From: Candidatus Thorarchaeota archaeon
Lineage (GTDB): Archaea > Asgardarchaeota > Thorarchaeia > Thorarchaeales > Thorarchaeaceae
Direction of reading: 5' to 3'
NCBI GenBank assembly: GCA_029856425.1
Contig: JAHQWZ010000003.1
Span: 1 to 23,753 of the forward strand
DNA length: 23,753 nt
Shown: piece after piece, positions 1 to 5,481 of the stretch
How positions within the stretch are numbered: the first letter of the stretch is position 1
How the letters are laid out: every line of letters begins with the position of its first letter
Position numbers and translations under genes: made by a program
Notes under the pieces: model-generated
Told to the model about the DNA's origin: nothing
Database searches by the model: none
What the model saw: the letters and a program-made list of their open reading frames with translations, nothing else

Positions 1-629
1 GCATCAGCACCTGCCTGTATCGATTCCATGTCATCCTTGGCAACAAGGCCGCCCCATCTATATTCACCGAATTCAACACGCAGAGTTGCGTTAACTGTGC
101 CGGAGATGACAGCAATCCTTGTTTCGAAATTCGATGCTGAGTAGTCATCTAGTACTATATGCAGTCTACGAACAAAGGAAACGTGTTGTAGGCCAGGGGG
201 CCCATGGAAGTCGACATAATAACCATCGCTCGTCCTCTCTCCCACTATATCAGTTGCATAGTGGGCATAGGCACTCCACTCGGGAGGACCTGAAAATGGC
301 GTTGAGTTCAGAATGACAACGTCTTGGCTGCTTTCCCAGTTCTCAGTTCTGAGATCGAATCCAGTCTGACCCTGAATCTCGCCTGTGTTACGGAAGGAAA
401 CACTTGCTGGAACAACATAGGTCAGGTTCCAAAGTGGGGTCAAGAGAAGAAGCATCATACAAATGAGTACGGCTATAATAACATTCGATCCGGATGGGCC
501 ATATTCTGCCGGCGGCTTATCAACTCTAACCGCTGAAGAAACCTGCCCTTTGCCGGGTAGCTTCTGTGGAATGCGACAGGCATCGGATTCAGGTTCTGAG
601 TCCTTTACTTTCTTTTTTCTCCACTCCAT
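1..629 (-). CDS. Single-pass membrane protein with extracytoplasmic domain (partial, C-terminus off the left edge)
   Basis: An open frame of 209 codons starts at an ATG (complement of 627-629) and stays open to the window edge, so the C-terminus is missing. I do not recognise the family. The first ~48 residues are polar and basic (MEWRKKKVKD...). Residues ~49-66 form one strong membrane segment (VIIAVLICMMLLLLTPLW), followed by a polar, aromatic-rich region that looks extracytoplasmic, with NxT/NxS-like sites. A basic N-terminus before the segment suggests an N-in topology. The start lies inside the upstream HTH gene (25-nt overlap with its 3' end, which stops at 605), so the two are probably translated from one message. 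This context suggests a membrane partner of the regulator, such as a sensor or target, but that is inference. The frame is not an antisense shadow because the opposite strand has only short ORFs. Confidence 0.75.
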   Translation of the reverse strand, partial: MEWRKKKVKDSEPESDACRIPQKLPGKGQVSSAVRVDKPPAEYGPSGSNVIIAVLICMMLLLLTPLWNLTYVVPASVSFRNTGEIQGQTGFDLRTENWESSQDVVILNSTPFSGPPEWSAYAHYATDIVGERTSDGYYVDFHGPPGLQHVSFVRRLHIVLDDYSASNFETRIAVISGTVNATLRVEFGEYRWGGLVAKDDMESIQAGAD

Positions 630-1087
630 TTCAGTATCTCCATCATTCTCTTGAAGAGCATTGATGCAACATCTGTGGGAGGCATGCTGGTAGGGATTTC
701 AATATGCCAATCTTCAGCAAGGTCTTTGAGAATACGCCAGCATTCAGAACTTTCATTGCACTCGCTGCAGTCTCCTTCATGATCGAACCAAACATGAACC
801 CCGAATCTTGGTGAGAAAGTGATGTATGAGTTGGCCCCTGTTCCTGGGCAATACCCAACGGCAAAACCATGGTCTGAGCTTGAATTGTTCAGTGTGATGC
901 GATTGATTGCTGCTGCGTTCTTGAGAAGCTTTGACACGCGCTGTTTAGCTATTCTATGTGCCTTACTCACAAATGGTCTTGATACATTGAGTTCCTCTGC
1001 TATCTCTGAAGGCGGAACCTTCTTTCTTCTACGAAGCCACACCTGAGTCTGGCGCTTTGTCGGATACCTGAAATTGCTGTACGTCAG
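605..1087 (-). CDS. HTH transcriptional regulator (sigma-70 region 4 / Tfx-like HTH), probable CTG start
   Basis: Residues ~25-52 read as a helix-turn-helix of the sigma region 4 type (PSEIAEELNVSRPFVSKAHR). The second half holds a cysteine-rich patch (CSECNESSEC) that could bind a metal, and ends in a helical tail. The usual-codon start would be GTG at 1042, but no Shine-Dalgarno precedes it. The frame continues upstream to a CTG at 1087 (protein 160 aa, beginning LTYSNFRYPTKRQTQVW), and a perfect AGGAGG (complement of 1094-1099) sits six bases before that CTG. I therefore place the start there. The gene is followed with overlap by a membrane-protein gene. Two matching palindromes lie in its promoter, suggesting autoregulation. 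The HTH assignment is from motif; the precise family and the ligand are unknown. Confidence 0.7.
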   Translation of the reverse strand: MTYSNFRYPTKRQTQVWLRRRKKVPPSEIAEELNVSRPFVSKAHRIAKQRVSKLLKNAAAINRITLNNSSSDHGFAVGYCPGTGANSYITFSPRFGVHVWFDHEGDCSECNESSECWRILKDLAEDWHIEIPTSMPPTDVASMLFKRMMEILKWSGEKRK

Positions 1088-1093
1088 GGTCGC

Positions 1094-1099
1094 CCTCCT
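1094..1099 (-). promoter_or_regulatory. Perfect Shine-Dalgarno AGGAGG deciding a CTG start
   Basis: The complement of 1094-1099 reads AGGAGG, followed by GCGACC and then CTG at 1087-1085. Spacing of six bases is ideal. The other possible start, GTG at 1042, has no comparable site. This supports initiation at CTG, a rare start codon. Confidence 0.6.
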
Positions 1100-1103
1100 A
1101 TAC

Positions 1104-1162
1104 GAGTTAACCTATGCAGGTTAACTCATCATTCAGATATAAATTAACCGCTCTTGGTTAAC
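1104..1162 (-). promoter_or_regulatory. HTH-gene promoter with two TTAACC-N6-GGTTAA operators flanking the TATA box
   Basis: The first palindrome, 1104-1127, has perfect 10-bp arms (GAGTTAACCT / AGGTTAACTC) around ATGC. The second, 1144-1161, has the same core: TTAACC, six bases, GGTTAA. Corresponding positions are 37 bp apart. Between them 1137-1143 reads as a TATA box on the minus strand (TTTATAT). The expected start of transcription, about 25 bp downstream, falls inside the first palindrome. A repressor bound there would block polymerase. The adjacent HTH protein is the obvious candidate binder (inference). Confidence 0.65.
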
Positions 1163-1260
1163 ACATTTTATGATTCAATTACATGCCAATGTGAGAGATG
1201 TGCTGAATCATTTTCTCAGAGGACATCATAAGGGAATCTCAATACAATCTTCCAGGCCAA

Positions 1261-1277
1261 ATGTGTGATACACACAT
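1261..1277. repeat. Inverted repeat ATGTGTG-ATA-CACACAT
   Basis: Perfect 7-bp arms around a three-base centre, 19-37 bp before the possible starts of the small membrane protein gene (1296 or 1314). It could be an operator for that gene. It differs in sequence from the TTAACC palindromes upstream of the HTH gene. Confidence 0.4.
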
Positions 1278-1295
1278 TGTTCTAACCTAGAAAGT

Positions 1296-1577
1296 GTGCA
1301 AGCTGAGATACAAATGCAGATGCTTATAGAAGTCTCATTGTTGACAGCAATCTACGCTGTGTGGATCTTGCTTCTTGTCAATGCCATGGTCTCAAGTGAG
1401 GAGGTCTCCTTGACGATTGCCACACTACCTTTTATTGTGACATTTCCGATTGCACTGATTCTCGCTGCTTCAGCAGAAGTCGTCATTCCAGGCATACTAG
1501 GCGTAGACATTCTCCTCACGGCCATCGTAGGAGTCTTATTGTTCGTGAGATGGGTAATGGCAATAGTCGGCGAGTGA
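1296..1577 (+). CDS. Small hydrophobic membrane protein, unknown
   Basis: The 93-residue frame starts at GTG 1296; in-frame ATGs at 1314 and 1320 would give 87 or 85 residues, and no clear Shine-Dalgarno decides between them. The product is almost entirely hydrophobic, with three likely membrane segments: around residues 10-30 (LIEVSLLTAIYAVWILLLVNA), 40-60 (TIATLPFIVTFPIALILAAS) and 66-90 (ILGVDILLTAIVGVLLFVRW). I do not recognise the family. It is divergent from the HTH regulator and shares the same intergenic region, so the regulator may control it too (inference). An overlapping minus-strand ORF is arginine/serine-rich and looks like a shadow. Confidence 0.5.
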   Translation: MQAEIQMQMLIEVSLLTAIYAVWILLLVNAMVSSEEVSLTIATLPFIVTFPIALILAASAEVVIPGILGVDILLTAIVGVLLFVRWVMAIVGE

Positions 1578-1634
1578 CTATATAAGAAGCTAACTGATTG
1601 TAATGAGAATACATGATAATCAGAGATTCGAGAA

Positions 1635-1799
1635 CTACTTGTTGTCCTTACGTTTGAACTCTGTATATCCACAGCGGCCGCATGCGAAGCGATCAAAGTG
1701 CTCCGCCATGTAGGTCCCCTTTTCACATCGAGGGCAGGTCCTCTTAGTAGGTGTGATCTTTCCAGTCTTCGAGTCAACCTTGTACATCTTCTGCGCCAT
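1635..1799 (-). CDS. rps27ae: Small ribosomal subunit protein S27ae (eS31)
   Basis: A 54-residue zinc-ribbon protein of the 30S subunit. It starts at ATG 1799 as MAQKMYKVDS and ends in KRKDNK. Four cysteines (22, 25, 40 and 43; TCPRC and CGRCGY) form the zinc ribbon, and the spacing and the motif HFDRFACGRCGY match archaeal S27ae. The archaeal form has no ubiquitin fusion, and none is present here. Its ATG directly follows the TAG of rps24e with no spacer, so the two are translationally coupled. It is the last gene of the rps6e operon; kae1, often next in other archaea, is not downstream. Confidence 0.95.
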   Translation of the reverse strand: MAQKMYKVDSKTGKITPTKRTCPRCEKGTYMAEHFDRFACGRCGYTEFKRKDNK

Positions 1800-2099
1800 C
1801 TATGACTGCTCTCCTGCCTTCTTTGTTTCATGTCTTTTAACGATATGACTAAGCTCGACTCTTTTCATCTGCTCAGGGTCAGTATATATCCTTGCAGAAC
1901 CCTCTGTCATTCCGGCACCAAAATTCGTGTTGAGGCTTCGAATCACCACTAAGGCTGCATCAGCATCAAACTGAGCCACGAGCTTGGCCTTAACATCAGC
2001 CCTGCTAGGAGTGGTTCCACCGATATGTTCCACTCTGAAGTCTATTTCTCTCCTAGCGAGAGGTCTGTTCTCTTTCTCCTGAAGAACCTCAATCTTCAT
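1800..2099 (-). CDS. rps24e: Small ribosomal subunit protein S24e (eS24)
   Basis: Ribosomal protein of the 30S subunit, 99 residues from ATG 2099 (MKIEVLQEKENRPLARREID). The family pattern is clear: an N-terminal beta hairpin with NPLARRE-like sequence, a GGTTPSRADVKAKLV segment, and the signature NTNFGAGMTEGSARIY. A GTG nine bases upstream (2108) could add three residues, but it lies in the ribosome-binding region, so ATG is preferred. It sits directly before rps27ae. Upstream, 2109-2202 is non-coding; some archaea carry a GTP-dependent dephospho-CoA kinase gene at this point, and it is absent here. A weak TATA-like stretch on the minus strand near 2165-2172 might give an internal promoter. 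Confidence 0.95.
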   Translation of the reverse strand: MKIEVLQEKENRPLARREIDFRVEHIGGTTPSRADVKAKLVAQFDADAALVVIRSLNTNFGAGMTEGSARIYTDPEQMKRVELSHIVKRHETKKAGEQS

Positions 2100-2202
2100 T
2101 GGTATCACTCTCTGCGATTATACTGACTTCTGGGGTGGGTCAGCCATTCGACTTTGGGTTGTCTAATAAAGGTTTCACCACAGGCTGTCTGAAATATTGG
2201 GC

Positions 2203-2415
2203 CTAGCGCACTTTCAGGGCATACTTGCCAGGTTTATCGATATTGAGCCGCTCAGCTATGTATGAGCTTCTTCGTGGGTCTTCACGAGTATCTCTTCCAG
2301 GGAGAATCACTACTATTCCGGTGTATGAGGTGGACAGGCTAGTGCCCTTGCAGTTGGGACATTGGTCTTCATTTGTCAAATAATGACAGGACCTACAAGC
2401 TCTTTGCTTTGCCAT
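2203..2415 (-). CDS. spt4: Transcription elongation factor Spt4 (RpoE'')
   Basis: A 70-residue zinc-binding protein that pairs with Spt5 and holds the RNA polymerase clamp closed. From ATG 2415 it begins MAKQRACRSC. Cysteines 7, 10, 19 and 22 form the zinc knuckle (CRSC...CPNC). The end (YIAERLNIDKPGKYALKVR) is the typical archaeal Spt4 C-terminus. GAGGAGA lies just before the ATG, which rules out a longer reading five residues upstream. It follows rpo7 with a 15-base gap, the usual archaeal order. Confidence 0.95.
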   Translation of the reverse strand: MAKQRACRSCHYLTNEDQCPNCKGTSLSTSYTGIVVILPGRDTREDPRRSSYIAERLNIDKPGKYALKVR

Positions 2416-2430
2416 GGAATCTCTCCTCAA

Positions 2431-3036
2431 TTATTTCTTCTTCTTGTCCTTCTTAGATTTCTCTCCACGAGCACTTCTGACGTCATCCTCTACCCAAGAG
2501 TTCTGTGGACCAATCTTACCTAGGAATGGCTGTCGCATGGTGAGACCTAGCTTTCCAGACCTATTTCCTGACTCAAAGCTGATTGACGTAATGCGAGCTC
2601 TGACACTGTCTCCTTCAGCAAGGGTCCTTCCCGTTTCCTTGCCCAACAAAGCGCTCCCCTTGGAATCCTGAGTTATGAAGTCATCACAGATCTGGCTCAC
2701 ATGGCAGAGACCATCAAGAGGCCCCATGCGAATGAATGCTCCAAAGTCCATTAGCTCGACTACATTTCCTTCTACAAGTTCTCCTCTAATCGGTTTGAAC
2801 ACGAGGACCTTGTAGGTGACTGAGTGATAGGTAGCACCGTCACCTGGCATGAGTCGTCCCTGACCGATATCATCGATGCCAATAACAGCAATCATGAGTC
2901 CAACATCTCTGTCTAAGACATTCTCATGCTGTTTGCGCAAATGGACCATTGCAGCCTTTTCTATTGGTGAGCCAAACTCCTTAGGAGGAATCCGGACAAC
3001 ATCTCTTACCGTGACAACGCTGTATATCTCAATCAC
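2431..3036 (-). CDS. rpo7: DNA-directed RNA polymerase subunit Rpo7 (RpoE', Rpb7 homologue)
   Basis: Forms the stalk of archaeal RNA polymerase with Rpo4 and helps open-complex formation and binding of nascent RNA. The N-terminal tip domain covers residues ~1-80 (VVTVRDVVRIPPKEFG is the family signature) and an S1/OB domain ~83-170 (VVELMDFGAFIRMGPLDGLCHVSQ). A lysine-rich tail (KKDKKKK) ends the 201-residue protein. I chose GTG 3036 (MIEIYSVV) because Rpo7 proteins begin close to this motif; TTG 3048 would add four residues. A 97-base leader separates it from the PIN gene and includes a possible hairpin and an upstream T/A-rich box near 3122-3130, so it may have its own promoter inside the operon. 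Confidence 0.93.
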   Translation of the reverse strand: MIEIYSVVTVRDVVRIPPKEFGSPIEKAAMVHLRKQHENVLDRDVGLMIAVIGIDDIGQGRLMPGDGATYHSVTYKVLVFKPIRGELVEGNVVELMDFGAFIRMGPLDGLCHVSQICDDFITQDSKGSALLGKETGRTLAEGDSVRARITSISFESGNRSGKLGLTMRQPFLGKIGPQNSWVEDDVRSARGEKSKKDKKKK

Positions 3037-3060
3037 CAGCCTAGACAATCATAGAATAAT

Positions 3061-3088
3061 CAGACCATGGCCTAATTGCACTGGTCTG
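3061..3088 (-). other. Hairpin in the rpo7 leader
   Basis: CAGACCA at 3061-3067 is the exact reverse complement of TGGTCTG at 3082-3088, with a 14-base loop. It lies 25-52 bases before the rpo7 GTG and would be in the transcript leader. It could be a pause, processing or regulatory structure, or chance. Confidence 0.35.
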
Positions 3089-3145
3089 GACCCGACGGCT
3101 CAGCGGTGCATCAATTTGGTAAACATAAAAACATTGTGAATAGGT

Positions 3146-3580
3146 CTATGATACCTCTCCTTCAAGGACAAGTCGTTTCTTGCCTCTGAGAAGCAATACA
3201 GGAATACCCCGAGATCTTGCACGAGCTCGAAGCTCTTTATCATTAGTTGCCAACACCCCACCAGCCTGGGCTGTGTGTTCTATGAGTTGGTCATCAACTG
3301 ACAACTCTGAAATTGCATCCTGAACATCTACAATCCTACAATTATCAGCGAGTTCCAATGCAACTCGGAAGGCGTGTCTGTCATTACCCTTTGCAGTTTC
3401 TGCAAGACGGTTAATCTCATCCATTACGGAGCTAAGAATCACAAAGTCGACACGTTGCTCCAGAATCATCTTAGATTCCGAGAAGATATCTATGTTGAAC
3501 TGGTAGGGTATGGTGAGGAAATTGGTATCAACCACGACAAGAATGGTCACGTTTCTCACGAACTTCTCAAGTTTCGGCAT
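3146..3580 (-). CDS. PIN-domain ribonuclease, Fcf1-like (COG1412)
   Basis: 144 residues from ATG 3580, overlapping the 3' end of the aIF2-gamma gene by 14 bases. The PIN fold and its acidic metal-binding residues are visible: Asp18 in VVVDTNF, the Asp-Glu pair at 54-55 (SSVMDEINRL), Asp96/97 (LSVDDQLI) and Asp114 in LATNDKELRARAR. These support an active Mg/Mn-dependent nuclease. A PIN protein of the COG1412 (rRNA-processing Fcf1-like) group next to aIF2-gamma is a standard archaeal arrangement, and pre-rRNA processing is the usual proposal. The longer reading up to 3649 runs inside the initiation-factor gene and is not used. No VapB-like antitoxin gene is adjacent, so a toxin role is unlikely. 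Confidence 0.88.
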   Translation of the reverse strand: MPKLEKFVRNVTILVVVDTNFLTIPYQFNIDIFSESKMILEQRVDFVILSSVMDEINRLAETAKGNDRHAFRVALELADNCRIVDVQDAISELSVDDQLIEHTAQAGGVLATNDKELRARARSRGIPVLLLRGKKRLVLEGEVS

Positions 3581-4799
3581 GCCCAATGAGTCGCCATTTG
3601 TTCTCGACTCTGCGTCCGATAGCAATCCGTTGTCCCTTCTCCACAGCAACGGGTCTCTTCAGTTCAAGTTCAATCTCTTTGCCATGAAGTCTTGTAATCA
3701 CGCCCACAGTAGCTGCAGTACCAACTACAAGCATGAGTGGTTCATTGTGTCTGAGATTCCCTACCTCTTTCTCAGCCTCCATTCCCACTACTCTCTCCAT
3801 CAGAATTGGCTCGACCATGAGTTTGTCAATGATCTTTGGCATCTTGCCAGCTCTGCCAACAACATTTCCTACAAGTCTGTCGGCACGAGTGGATGCTGGG
3901 TCGAGAGCGGTTCCTACACCTATCAACCCGCCAGGACGCGCCTCAGTCAGTTCATTGCCACTTCCTGAGAGCAGACTAGTAATTTTCGCTCGAATCGGTT
4001 CGAATCCTTTGTCCCCGCGAGAACCCGGTGCTATCTCTATCTCATCTCCAATCCTCAAAACGCCCCTGATAATAGACCCTCCGACTACACCACCTCTTAG
4101 CTGGTCTGGTAGACTACCTGGTTTATTGATGTCAAACGACCTGGCCACAAACATCTTCGGGACCGCGTCTGCATTTCTCTCCGGAGTTGGAATCACTTCC
4201 TGAATCTTCTGAATCAACAGGTCTGTGTTTGCTCCAAACACGGCAGACACAGGAACTATTGGTGCGTTCTCAGCTGTCGTACCCTTGACAAATGCCTTGA
4301 TTTGTCTGTAATGATTTAGAGCCTCTTCCTTTGATACCAGCTCAATCTTGTTTTGAACTATGATTATCTTATCGACGCCAATTATCTCTAGTGCACGGAG
4401 GTGTTCAGAAGTCTGTGGCATTGGACAGGGCTCATTAGCCGCAATCACAAGAATCGCACCATCCATGAGGCTTGCCCCACTTAGACAGGTTGCCATCAAG
4501 GACTCGTGACCAGGACTGTCTACAAAAGATATCTCGCGGAGCGATTCCAGTTTTCCTTCACACTTCGGACACTTTCCATCCTTTGCTAAATGGGAAGTTG
4601 TGAATGCTTCCGGCTCAGGACAATTTGTACACTTCATCAGAGTGGTCGCCGCATAGCCAAGTCTGATTGAGATTCCCCTTCGTACTTCATCCGAATGACG
4701 GTCTGTCCACTCTCCAGTGAGGTACTCTACAAGGGTCGTCTTTCCATGGTCGACGTGACCCAATGTACCAATGCTTATCTCGGATTGTCCTTCATACAC
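3567..4799 (-). CDS. eif2g: Translation initiation factor aIF2 subunit gamma
   Basis: The GTPase subunit of archaeal IF2, which carries Met-tRNAi to the 30S subunit. The protein is 410 residues, the family's normal length. The G domain shows G1 GHVDHGKT (14-21), G3 DSPGH (94-98), G4 NKIE (150-153) and a SAV G5. The family-specific zinc knuckle has Cys57, Cys60, Cys77 and Cys80. Domains II and III follow (DINKPG, GGVVGGSI, ELKRPVAV...RIAIGRRV). The start is GTG 4799, preceded by a GGAAGTGATGA ribosome-binding sequence. It lies 92 bases after rps6e, where a hairpin and a TTTAAA box suggest a second promoter. Confidence 0.97.
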   Translation of the reverse strand: MYEGQSEISIGTLGHVDHGKTTLVEYLTGEWTDRHSDEVRRGISIRLGYAATTLMKCTNCPEPEAFTTSHLAKDGKCPKCEGKLESLREISFVDSPGHESLMATCLSGASLMDGAILVIAANEPCPMPQTSEHLRALEIIGVDKIIIVQNKIELVSKEEALNHYRQIKAFVKGTTAENAPIVPVSAVFGANTDLLIQKIQEVIPTPERNADAVPKMFVARSFDINKPGSLPDQLRGGVVGGSIIRGVLRIGDEIEIAPGSRGDKGFEPIRAKITSLLSGSGNELTEARPGGLIGVGTALDPASTRADRLVGNVVGRAGKMPKIIDKLMVEPILMERVVGMEAEKEVGNLRHNEPLMLVVGTAATVGVITRLHGKEIELELKRPVAVEKGQRIAIGRRVENKWRLIGHAET

Positions 4800-4855
4800 C
4801 TAATCATCACTTCCAAATGTCCTGGTCTTACTATCCTCTGAGGCGTCTGAAGGAT

Positions 4856-4863
4856 GTTTAAAG
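4856..4863 (-). promoter_or_regulatory. Candidate internal TATA box before aIF2-gamma
   Basis: The minus strand reads CTTTAAAC here, similar to the box of the 5S rRNA gene. The start of transcription would fall near 4832, giving a leader of about 33 bases with a ribosome-binding site before GTG 4799. Confidence 0.4.
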
Positions 4864-4864
4864 T

Positions 4865-4882
4865 CTGTGGTTGGATCCACAG
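4865..4882 (-). terminator. Perfect hairpin after rps6e, possible terminator or attenuator
   Basis: CTGTGG (4865-4870) and CCACAG (4877-4882) form a perfect 6-bp stem with a six-base loop, ten bases after the rps6e stop in the direction of transcription. Only three Ts follow, so it is a weak terminator at best. It overlaps the upstream side of the candidate aIF2-gamma promoter. Confidence 0.35.
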
Positions 4883-4891
4883 GAACGCCTG

Positions 4892-5275
4892 CTATGCGAC
4901 CTTCATTACCAGCTCTTCAAGTGGGGTGCTTCCCTTCTCCTCAATCCTCAAGTTGACCTGAGATATGTTGGAGCTAAGCTCTCTCCCTCGAACAGTCTTC
5001 CTCTTTGCTATCCCCTTTCTCTTAGACCTGAACCCTGGTGGACCCCTGATCAAGATTCTCTTCTTCCCACTACCATGTACATCCGGGCGTATTGGGAAGC
5101 CTGATGCGTCACTCCCACCAGTTATCTTGAACTTGTACCCGGGTAGACCGAGTACATCGCCTTCCACTATATCACCTACATTTCTGCCAACCAGTGCGTT
5201 GGTCTTGGCATCATCCAGTTCGTATTGGATGGCCTTTCCTTCTTCGGGGTCGGAAATTACTAGTTTGAATGGCAA
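4892..5275 (-). CDS. rps6e: Small ribosomal subunit protein S6e (eS6)
   Basis: A 127-residue 30S ribosomal protein. The sequence begins MPFKLVISDPEEGKA, the conserved opening of archaeal S6e, and continues with LVGRNVGDIVEGDVLGLPGYKFKITGGSD and a basic RSKRKGIAKRKTVRG segment. Start is TTG 5275: an in-frame TAG immediately precedes it, so no other start is possible. A TATA-like box at 5298-5306 is about 25 bp upstream of the start, which suggests a leaderless or near-leaderless transcript. First gene of the seven-gene operon running down to 1635. Confidence 0.95.
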   Translation of the reverse strand: MPFKLVISDPEEGKAIQYELDDAKTNALVGRNVGDIVEGDVLGLPGYKFKITGGSDASGFPIRPDVHGSGKKRILIRGPPGFRSKRKGIAKRKTVRGRELSSNISQVNLRIEEKGSTPLEELVMKVA

Positions 5276-5297
5276 CTAACTGTTCGCCTACCTTGAA

Positions 5298-5306
5298 ACT
5301 ATACTA
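5298..5306 (-). promoter_or_regulatory. TATA box of the rps6e operon
   Basis: The minus strand reads TAGTATAGT about 25-28 bp before the TTG start of rps6e. Just beyond it, at 5311-5320, lies one arm of a mirrored repeat shared with the divergent promoter. Confidence 0.45.
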
Positions 5307-5310
5307 GGTG

Positions 5311-5420
5311 GTCCTAGGCCTGTACGGCGGCGTAGCCAGAGTGAATCACTTTATGAGGATTGCGGTTGAACCTAGGGAAAACATGCCCTCAGGTCAACTT
5401 GATGATTGTTGGCCTAGGAC
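5311..5420. repeat. Mirrored 10-bp element GTCCTAGGCC in the divergent promoter
   Basis: 5311-5320 reads GTCCTAGGCC and 5411-5420 is its exact reverse complement. Each copy lies a few bases upstream of the TATA-like box of its own promoter (rps6e operon leftward, M50 protease rightward). A third CCTAGG core is at 5371-5376. This looks like a shared activator or regulator site used symmetrically, though the core hexamer also occurs elsewhere in the window. Confidence 0.45.
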
Positions 5421-5426
5421 ACAATC

Positions 5427-5434
5427 ATTATAAC
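5427..5434 (+). promoter_or_regulatory. TATA box of the M50 protease gene
   Basis: ATTATAAC, about 25-30 bp before a predicted start of transcription near 5457. The leader would be roughly 16-25 bases, depending on whether TTG 5473 or ATG 5482 is used. Confidence 0.45.
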
Positions 5435-5481
5435 ATGCACTCTTCCTGACCCAAAGAACCACCGCAAGAGACTTGAACAGC

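Noticed and set aside
1352..1831. 159-codon minus-strand ORF
   Set aside because: Arg/Ser/Thr-rich without domain pattern; overlaps rps27ae in another frame and the small membrane protein on the other strand.
3146..3580. PIN protein as a VapC toxin
   Set aside because: No antitoxin gene next to it; its place after aIF2-gamma is the standard housekeeping context of the Fcf1-like group.
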